Source: JAJFFW01 sp038531315 (GTDB taxonomy: Bacteria; Pseudomonadota; Alphaproteobacteria; Caulobacterales; Parvularculaceae). Taken from it: DNA of 12,994 nt. Shown in pieces: positions 7,402 through 12,994 of this stretch (positions within the stretch are counted from its first letter, which is position 1; every line of letters begins with the position of its first letter). Below the pieces are notes generated by a model. The model was not told the DNA's origin and did no database searches. It saw only the letters and a list, made by a program, of their open reading frames with translations. The stretch is taken from contig JBCBBT010000078.1 in the NCBI GenBank assembly GCA_038531315.1, positions 1 through 12,994 on the forward strand, read 5' to 3'. Both the position numbers and the translations under genes were made by a program.

Positions 7402-8466
7402 TTACGCCGTTTCGCCATCGGCGGCCACGGACGCGGGCGATCGAATAGGCCGTAAATCCGGCGCGCGGCGGGCGACCTTGATCGGCGACCAGCAAAGCGC
7501 ACTGGCGAGCGCGGAAAGCGACGTCTGACGCGTCTCTTGGATGCGCCGTCTGCCCGCATTCTGGCCCGCCAGCCCTTTCAGCGCATCCCGGACGCCCCGC
7601 AGATAGGCGCGCGCGCCGCCAGCGAGGGCGAGGCGAAAAAAGAGGTAAATGTTGACGAGGACATGAAACGGCGCCGTCGCGATCAAAAGGGGGGTCGGCA
7701 TATTGCGGTAATAAGTCCAGAGCCGGTTGCGATGGCCATGATAGATCGTGAAATCGCTGTGGCGGCCGGTAATGCCCGATCCCTCATGGAGGACAACCGC
7801 TCCGCGCAGTTGCACGGCCCTTCCGCCTGCCAGCCGGTGGCGAAACCCGAGATCGACATCCTCGCCGTAGCAAAAAAAAGTCTCTTCAAACCCTCCCAAT
7901 GCTTCAAAGGTTGAGCGCCTGAACAGGGCTGCGGCGGCGCAGGGCGCAAAACATTCGCGGTCGCCGCCGGGAAGCTTCTCCGCCGGCCATCCAAATCCGC
8001 CGCGATAGGGAACGCCGAACGCGTGATAAACGTCGCCCGCTCCGTCAATGATATCGGGCGCGTCGGCGTTCAATTGGGTGGAGCCGAAGACCTCAACGCC
8101 GGCATGGCGTTCCGCGCCGCTCAGAAGCTGTTCAATCCAGTCCGGGTCGGCGTAAGCGTCAGGGTTCAAAAAGGCGAGCCATTCACCGCTCGCCTCTGTG
8201 CTCGCGCGATTATTGCCGGCGGCGAAGCCAATATTGTCTTCAGAGCGCATGAGCCTGACGATGGGCCCGCCGGGCGTATCTGTTTCGGCGGCGCGCTCGG
8301 AGCCGTCGCTGGAGGCGTTGTCGAAAACGATCACGTCGAAATTCTTCGAGGTTTGCGCCGCCAGATGGCGCAGGCAACGCGCGAGACGGTCGCCTGAATT
8401 GAAGTTGACAATAATGACGGTGACAGCGGGCGACATGGCGCGAGATTTTTCCTTGGCGGTTGCCAT
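7402..8466 (-). CDS. GT2-family glycosyltransferase (rhamnosyltransferase-like)
   Basis: The 354-residue protein has a GT-A fold of family 2. Visible motifs are VTVIIVNFNSGDRL (15-28), VIVFDNASSDGS (45-56), DNIGFAAGNNRA (77-88), FLNPDAYADPDW (99-110, where NPDA takes the place of the usual DXD), and the acceptor-side GGFEETFFCYGEDVDLGFR (191-209) with the E-D pair expected of the catalytic base region. A hydrophobic stretch near 258-283 could be a membrane anchor. This pattern is typical of WbbL-like rhamnosyltransferases and other O-antigen GT2 enzymes; the donor sugar is not certain. The ATG at 8466 has no good ribosome-binding site. An in-frame ATG at 8436, just before the conserved fold, is an alternative. 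It is the first recognised gene of the minus-strand polysaccharide run. Confidence 0.88.
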   Translation of the reverse strand: MATAKEKSRAMSPAVTVIIVNFNSGDRLARCLRHLAAQTSKNFDVIVFDNASSDGSERAAETDTPGGPIVRLMRSEDNIGFAAGNNRASTEASGEWLAFLNPDAYADPDWIEQLLSGAERHAGVEVFGSTQLNADAPDIIDGAGDVYHAFGVPYRGGFGWPAEKLPGGDRECFAPCAAAALFRRSTFEALGGFEETFFCYGEDVDLGFRHRLAGGRAVQLRGAVVLHEGSGITGRHSDFTIYHGHRNRLWTYYRNMPTPLLIATAPFHVLVNIYLFFRLALAGGARAYLRGVRDALKGLAGQNAGRRRIQETRQTSLSALASALCWSPIKVARRAPDLRPIRSPASVAADGETA

Positions 8467-8561
8467 ACCGCGTTTCCGGCCACCGGCGAAAGCCGCGCGC
8501 GCGGTCGCGCGGTCGTTGATCTCGCCGCGTCCTGGCGGCTCGGATCGATTTTGCTCGTGCG

Positions 8562-8580
8562 CATCTTGTTTTTACCTCCT
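8562..8580 (-). promoter_or_regulatory. Strong Shine-Dalgarno plus ATG, out of frame with the GT2 gene
   Basis: The minus strand reads AGGAGGT at 8580-8574, nine bases, then ATG at 8564. It is the best ribosome-binding site near the GT2 gene. It opens a 77-codon frame (8331-8564, beginning MRTSKIDPSRQDAARS) that overlaps the GT2 start in another frame and resembles nothing I recognise. The GT2 frame itself is open up to 8571. Either a short upstream ORF is translated, or one base is wrong and the GT2 protein really starts here. Confidence 0.4.
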
Positions 8581-8731
8581 GCTGCAGCGGTCGTTAGTGT
8601 TGTTGGGTCCGGATTGCGGAAAACGCCGCTCACGGTTTGTCGGATGCGAACCGGCGCGCCGCGGCGTCGTCTTTTCAGACAGCGCTATAATAGGTCGGCG
8701 CGAATACCCCGGGGAAAGATTTCCTACAATT

Positions 8732-8759
8732 TGTATAGTCGTTCATTGAAAACTGAGAA
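8732..8759 (-). promoter_or_regulatory. Candidate promoter for the polysaccharide operon
   Basis: On the minus strand TTCTCA (8759-8754), a 16-base spacer and TATACA (8737-8732) match the sigma-70 consensus at 4 and 5 of 6 positions. It lies in the AT-rich part of the divergent region and points at the GT2 gene, giving a leader of about 260 bases. Sequence-only guess. Confidence 0.3.
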
Positions 8760-8882
8760 AATTCAGAGGCTTACACCGTATTGCACGCCGCGCACCGTCG
8801 GCCGCTTCTCGAAAGCGCGAGGTGCTGAAGCGCGGTCGCAACAGAAAATGTCAGAAATCGCAATTTTCACGCATTTTTAGAC

Positions 8883-8912
8883 TTGTCAGCGCAACAATGC
8901 CGCGCTTATTGT
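8883..8912 (+). promoter_or_regulatory. Candidate promoter for the ilv leader and operon
   Basis: TTGTCA (8883-8888), an 18-base spacer and TATTGT (8907-8912) would start transcription near 8919, about 30 bases before the leader peptide start codon, the distance usual for attenuated operons. The match to consensus is partial. Confidence 0.35.
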
Positions 8913-8951
8913 CCACTTCGCAGATGCAACCGTAAGGACGTTCATCCGATC

Positions 8952-9059
8952 ATGGCTTTGGCCCGCAACAATCAAGCCCCCGTAGGCGCACTGGACATTC
9001 TCGTGCTTGTGCTTATCGCGCCCCTTGGACGCGGGGCGGGTGATGTTGGAGATCGATAA
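8952..9059 (+). CDS. ilv operon leader peptide (attenuation peptide)
   Basis: A 35-residue ORF too short for routine gene calls, beginning MALARNNQAPVGA and followed by the control run LDILVLVLI (residues 14-22), in which eight of nine codons specify leucine, isoleucine or valine. It ends APLGRGAGDVGDR and stops with TAA at 9057-9059. AAGGA at 8934-8938 lies 13 bases before the ATG, a little far but usable. The peptide itself is unlikely to have a function. Its translation senses charged Leu/Ile/Val tRNA: the control codons end at 9017, just before the first arm (9019-9024) of the downstream RNA structures, exactly where a stalled ribosome must sit to cover that arm. It is the equivalent of the IlvL/IlvG-type leaders known upstream of branched-chain operons. 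Confidence 0.88.
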   Translation: MALARNNQAPVGALDILVLVLIAPLGRGAGDVGDR

Positions 9060-9110
9060 GGCTTAGCCAAACTTTCTCACAGTCGTCGCCCGCTGCCTCC
9101 GGCCAGCGGG
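9019..9110 (+). promoter_or_regulatory. Transcription attenuator: 1:2 and 2:3 (antiterminator) helices
   Basis: Arm 1 CGCCCC (9019-9024) pairs with GGGGCG (9033-9038). Arm 2 at 9035-9045 can instead pair with arm 3 at 9084-9094 in an uninterrupted 11-bp helix (8 Watson-Crick, 3 G-U). Arm 3 overlaps the left side of the terminator stem (9089-9095), so the antiterminator and terminator exclude each other. Expected behaviour: a ribosome stalled on the Leu/Ile/Val codons covers arm 1, arm 2 captures arm 3 and ilvDCB is read; a ribosome reaching the stop at 9057-9059 covers arm 2 and the terminator forms. The pairings are read directly from the sequence; the behaviour follows the general model of amino-acid operon attenuation. 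Confidence 0.8.
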
Positions 9111-9119
9111 TTTTTCTTT
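9089..9119 (+). terminator. Rho-independent attenuator terminator upstream of ilvD
   Basis: CCCGCTG (9089-9095) and CAGCGGG (9104-9110) form a perfect 7-bp GC-rich stem with an 8-base loop, followed at once by TTTTTCTTT (9111-9119). It lies 29 bases after the leader stop and 49 bases before the ilvD start. Confidence 0.88.
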
Positions 9120-9168
9120 ATCCGTCATCCTGAAACCGCCGAAAACCACCACAAAGAACGCCGCCGCC

Positions 9169-10854
9169 ATGACAGACCATCCGTCCAAAAGATCAGACGC
9201 CATCACGAAAGGCCCCGCCAGGGCCCCGGCGCGCGCGATGTTGCGGGCGGTCGGCTATGGCGACGCCGAAATGGCGCAGCCGATGATCGCGGTGGTCAAC
9301 ACGTGGACGACGGTGACGCCCTGCAACATGCACCTCGACGCGTTGGCCGAGCCGGTCCGGCGCGGCGTTAGGGCCGGCGGAGGGACGCCGATCGATTTCA
9401 ACACCATCGTGGTGTCGGACGGGATCACCATGGGGGGCGAGGGCATGCGCGCGTCGCTGATCTCGCGCGAAGTGATCTGCGACTCGATTGAGCTGGCGGT
9501 GCGCGGCCATTCGCTTGACGGCGCCGTCATTCTGGTGGGTTGCGATAAAACCCTGCCCGCCGCAGCGATGGCGCTGGCGCGCATGGATGTGCCGGGCGTG
9601 ATTTTTTATGGTGGCACGATCATGCCGGGCCATTGCAAGGGCCGCGATCTCTCGATTCAGGATGTCTTCGAGGCGGTGGGCGCACACGGGCGCGGCGATA
9701 TCAGCGACAACGAGCTTGACGAGATCGAACGCGCCGCATGTCCGGGGGCCGGCGCCTGCGGCGGTCAATTCACCGCCAATACGATGGCGACGGCGCTGAC
9801 ATTTCTGGGCCTCGCGCCGATGGGCGCCGCGGACCCGCCGGCTGTCGACGCCGGCAAAGATCGCGAAGCCGAGCGATGCGGGCGGCTGGTCGCCGATCTC
9901 GCCAAGCGCGGCGAAAATGCGCGTCAGTTCATCACGGAAACCTCGCTGCGCAATGCAGCGGTCTCGGTGGTCGCCTCCGGCGGGTCGACAAACGCCGTCC
10001 TGCATCTGGCGGCGATTGCCGCTGAAGCGGACGTTCCGTTCACGATCGATATTTTCGATGATCTGTCACGGACAACCCCGGTGATCACGGATTTGAAGCC
10101 GGGCGGGCGGTTCCTTGCGCGCGACATGCATGAGGCGGGCGGCATGGCGTTGTTTGGCAAGAAACTCGCCGACGCCGCCAAGATCGACGACGCCCCGACG
10201 GTAACGGGCCGCAGCTTATTTGCGGAAGTCGGCGAGGCCAAAGAGACGTCGGGTCAGGAAGTGATCCGCGATGTCGCCAACCCGGTGAAGCAAACCGGCG
10301 GTTTGCGCATCCTTTATGGCGACGTGACGCCGGAGGGCGCCGTTTTGAAAACTGCGGGCTATGCGGACAGTTCTTTTACCGGACCGGCCCGCGTATTCGA
10401 GCGTGAGGATGACGCCTTCGCCGCCGTCCAGGCGGGCGCGGTCAAGGAAGGCGATGTCGTGATTATTCGCTATGAGGGTCCGAAGGGCGGCCCCGGCATG
10501 CGCGAGATGTTGGCGGTGACCGCCGCCGTTGCGGGGCGCGGGCTCGCCGGCAAAGTAGCGCTGATCACCGACGGGCGTTTTTCGGGCGCCTCGCACGGTT
10601 TTGTCATTGGCCACGCTGCGCCGGAAGCCGCCGCCGGCGGGCCGATTGCTTACCTCAAAGACGGCGACATGATCACCATCGATGCTGAAACGCGCAGGAT
10701 TGACGCCGATATCGACTGGGCGGCTCGCCGCCGCGAGATCACGCCCCATGCGGGCAATTCAATGGGCGGCGCCTTCGACAAATACGCCCGTCTTGTTTCA
10801 TCAGCGTCCGCCGGCGCCATCACGACGGGCGCCCCGTCGCCCGTAACCCGATAG
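9169..10854 (+). CDS. ilvD: Dihydroxy-acid dehydratase
   Basis: IlvD dehydrates 2,3-dihydroxy-isovalerate and 2,3-dihydroxy-3-methylvalerate to the 2-keto acids that precede valine and isoleucine; it acts in the cytosol with an iron-sulfur cluster and Mg. At 561 residues it has the length of the shorter IlvD/Edd-family enzymes. The three expected cluster ligands are seen: C52 in TPCNMHLD, C125 in VGCDKTLPA and C197 in CPGAGACGGQFTANTM. The lysine following C125 by two (K127) fits the carbamylated metal-binding lysine of the family. SDGITMG (83-89) and, near the end, DGRFSGASHGFVIGH are further family hallmarks. This three-cysteine pattern suits a [2Fe-2S] enzyme, but the cluster type is inferred. 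The ATG at 9169 has only a weak AAAGAA upstream. It is the first structural gene after the attenuator and is followed 40 bases later by ilvC. Confidence 0.96.
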   Translation: MTDHPSKRSDAITKGPARAPARAMLRAVGYGDAEMAQPMIAVVNTWTTVTPCNMHLDALAEPVRRGVRAGGGTPIDFNTIVVSDGITMGGEGMRASLISREVICDSIELAVRGHSLDGAVILVGCDKTLPAAAMALARMDVPGVIFYGGTIMPGHCKGRDLSIQDVFEAVGAHGRGDISDNELDEIERAACPGAGACGGQFTANTMATALTFLGLAPMGAADPPAVDAGKDREAERCGRLVADLAKRGENARQFITETSLRNAAVSVVASGGSTNAVLHLAAIAAEADVPFTIDIFDDLSRTTPVITDLKPGGRFLARDMHEAGGMALFGKKLADAAKIDDAPTVTGRSLFAEVGEAKETSGQEVIRDVANPVKQTGGLRILYGDVTPEGAVLKTAGYADSSFTGPARVFEREDDAFAAVQAGAVKEGDVVIIRYEGPKGGPGMREMLAVTAAVAGRGLAGKVALITDGRFSGASHGFVIGHAAPEAAAGGPIAYLKDGDMITIDAETRRIDADIDWAARRREITPHAGNSMGGAFDKYARLVSSASAGAITTGAPSPVTR

Positions 10855-10894
10855 ATTTGCTCCTTAAACGAATAAACCAGAGAAAGAATAACCC

Positions 10895-11905
<1,011 letters not shown>

Positions 11906-11909
11906 AGCC

Positions 11910-12994
11910 ATGACCGTCGCCGCCGAATTTGAAAATCCGAAAACCACGAGCGCCATCAAGGCGGGCGCGGAGCTTTTGCTCGACGCGCTCGAAGAGCAAG
12001 GCGTTGAGGTGATTTTCGGCTACCCGGGCGGCGCCGTCCTGCCGATTTATGATGCGCTTTTTCAGCGCTCGTCTATAGAACACATCTTGATGCGGCATGA
12101 GCAAGGCGCCGTCCACGCAGCGGAAGGCTATGCGCGCTCGACGGGCAAGCCCGGCGTGGTGCTGGTGACATCAGGGCCGGGCGCGACCAATGCCGTCACC
12201 GGATTGGCCGACGCATTGCTTGATTCCATTCCGCTCGTTTGCATCACCGGTCAGGTCGCCCGCGCCCTGATCGGCACGGACGCGTTTCAGGAATGCGATA
12301 CGATTGGCATTACAAGGGCGTGTACGAAGCATAACTATCTGGTGCAGTCGGCAGAACGCTTGCCGACCATCGTCCATGAAGCGTTTCACGTCGCAAAAAA
12401 CGGACGCCCGGGCCCCGTCCTCATCGATATCCCGAAAGACGTACAGTTTGAGGAAGCGCCTTACGTAGCCCGCACCGCAGCGCGCAAGCGTAACTGCATC
12501 GTTACGCCTGACCCCGATGCGCGAAAGATTCGCGAGGCGGTGGCGCTGATGCGTTCGGCGCGCCGGCCGGTGCTTTATACGGGCGGCGGCGTCATCAATG
12601 CGGGTCCGCAAGCCTCGCAAAGCCTGAGGATCTTCGCAGAAGAAACCGGTTTTCCGGTGACATCGACGCTGATGGGCCTCGGCGCTTATCCCGCATCCGG
12701 CGCCAACTGGCTTGGCATGCTCGGGATGCATGGCAGTTTCGAGGCCAACAACGCCATGCATGACTGCGATGTGATGGTGGCGATCGGCGCGCGCTTCGAT
12801 GATCGCGTCACGGGTCGTCTGGATGCGTTTTCGCCGGGGTCGCGTAAGATCCATATCGATATCGACCCGTCGTCGATCAACAAAAACGTCCCTGTTGATC
12901 TGGCCATTATTGGCGACGCCGGCGCCGTCACCGATGCGCTGATCGCCGAATGGCGCGCAGCGGATGAACGCGAGGCCTATCAAAAGGATCGAAC
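11910..12994 (+). CDS. ilvB: Acetolactate synthase large subunit (5' part, cut by window edge)
   Basis: The frame is open from the ATG at 11910 to the last base, giving 361 residues of a protein normally near 570-600. It condenses two pyruvates, or pyruvate and 2-ketobutyrate, using ThDP, Mg and FAD: the first committed step of the pathway. The N-terminal ThDP-binding (PYR) domain shows EVIFGYPGGAVLPIYDAL (33-50), the catalytic glutamate E64 in MRHEQGAVHAAEGYAR and VTSGPGATNAVTGLADA. The central FAD-associated domain follows, with RPVLYTGGGV and GARFDDRVTGR. The C-terminal ThDP-pyrophosphate domain is beyond the window. AGAAGG inside the end of ilvC, eight bases before the ATG, is a good ribosome-binding site, and the 4-base spacing implies coupling to ilvC. 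The regulatory subunit (ilvN/ilvH) would be expected downstream. An antisense frame at 12171-12983 is only a shadow. Use of the symbol ilvB rather than ilvI or ilvG is by convention. Confidence 0.95.
   Translation, partial: MTVAAEFENPKTTSAIKAGAELLLDALEEQGVEVIFGYPGGAVLPIYDALFQRSSIEHILMRHEQGAVHAAEGYARSTGKPGVVLVTSGPGATNAVTGLADALLDSIPLVCITGQVARALIGTDAFQECDTIGITRACTKHNYLVQSAERLPTIVHEAFHVAKNGRPGPVLIDIPKDVQFEEAPYVARTAARKRNCIVTPDPDARKIREAVALMRSARRPVLYTGGGVINAGPQASQSLRIFAEETGFPVTSTLMGLGAYPASGANWLGMLGMHGSFEANNAMHDCDVMVAIGARFDDRVTGRLDAFSPGSRKIHIDIDPSSINKNVPVDLAIIGDAGAVTDALIAEWRAADEREAYQKDR

Larger units (their letters stand above)
8467..8951. other. Divergent intergenic region between polysaccharide and ilv blocks
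   Basis: About 485 bases separate the GT2 start from the ilv leader ORF. The left third is GC-rich and contains the out-of-frame ribosome-binding site at 8562-8580. The middle (about 8685-8770) is AT-rich and carries candidate promoters. Frames that cross it (for example plus 8551-8880) show no recognisable protein and no ribosome-binding site. CCCCGGGG at 8707-8714 is a small palindrome. I see no tRNA or known riboswitch. Confidence 0.5.

Noticed and set aside
8686..8691. Perfect TATAAT on the plus strand as an ilv promoter
   Set aside because: No -35-like hexamer is found at 16-18 bases (the position reads about GGCGTC), and it is some 265 bases from the leader ORF; the pair at 8883-8912 fits the attenuator better.
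8551..8880. 109-codon plus-strand frame in the divergent intergenic region
   Set aside because: No ribosome-binding site, no recognisable motif, Arg-rich composition, and it starts opposite the out-of-frame AGGAGGT site. The TATAAT at 8686-8691 lies inside it rather than before it.
9193..10005. 270-codon minus-strand open frame opposite ilvD
   Set aside because: ilvD on the plus strand is certain; the antisense product has the His/Arg/Ala-rich look of shadow frames.
12171..12983. 270-codon minus-strand open frame opposite ilvB
   Set aside because: It mirrors the ilvB frame in GC-rich DNA, is Arg/His/Asp-rich without motifs, and has no plausible promoter or ribosome-binding site.

Overview
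The window looks like part of an alphaproteobacterial chromosome (an inference from high-GC codon use, gene content and the style of the proteins; no rRNA or other phylogenetic marker is present). It holds two unrelated blocks that diverge from an intergenic region at about 8467-9168.

Left block (131-8466): a surface-polysaccharide locus. Six minus-strand genes read from right to left: a GT2 glycosyltransferase (7402-8466), a SAM methyltransferase with a long helical C-terminal region (5953-7296), the ABC-2 permease Wzm (5170-5949), the ATPase Wzt with a C-terminal sugar-recognition domain (3679-5165, interrupted by a run of 98 N), a second SAM methyltransferase (2685-3524) and a GT-B/GT4 glycosyltransferase with a long N-terminal extension (868-2634). 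A plus-strand TylF/MycF-type O-methyltransferase (131-871) meets the GT4 gene tail to tail with overlapping stop codons. Together these suggest an ABC-transporter-dependent O-antigen or capsule system: the glycan is made on a lipid carrier in the cytoplasm, modified by methyltransferases, recognised by the Wzt C-terminal domain and exported by Wzm/Wzt.

Right block (8952-12994, plus strand): branched-chain amino-acid synthesis, ilvD - ilvC - ilvB, with ilvB cut by the window edge. It is preceded by a leader-peptide attenuator: a 35-codon ORF with eight Leu/Ile/Val codons within nine, mutually exclusive 1:2, 2:3 (11-bp antiterminator) and 3:4 (terminator plus T-tract) helices, and then ilvD. 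This is the clearest regulatory element in the window.

Sampled lines of the polysaccharide block have lower GC (about 52% in one line counted) than the ilv block (about 65% in one line counted). This is common for surface-glycan loci but was not measured over the whole window. No tRNA, rRNA, CRISPR array, transposase or insertion sequence was seen.
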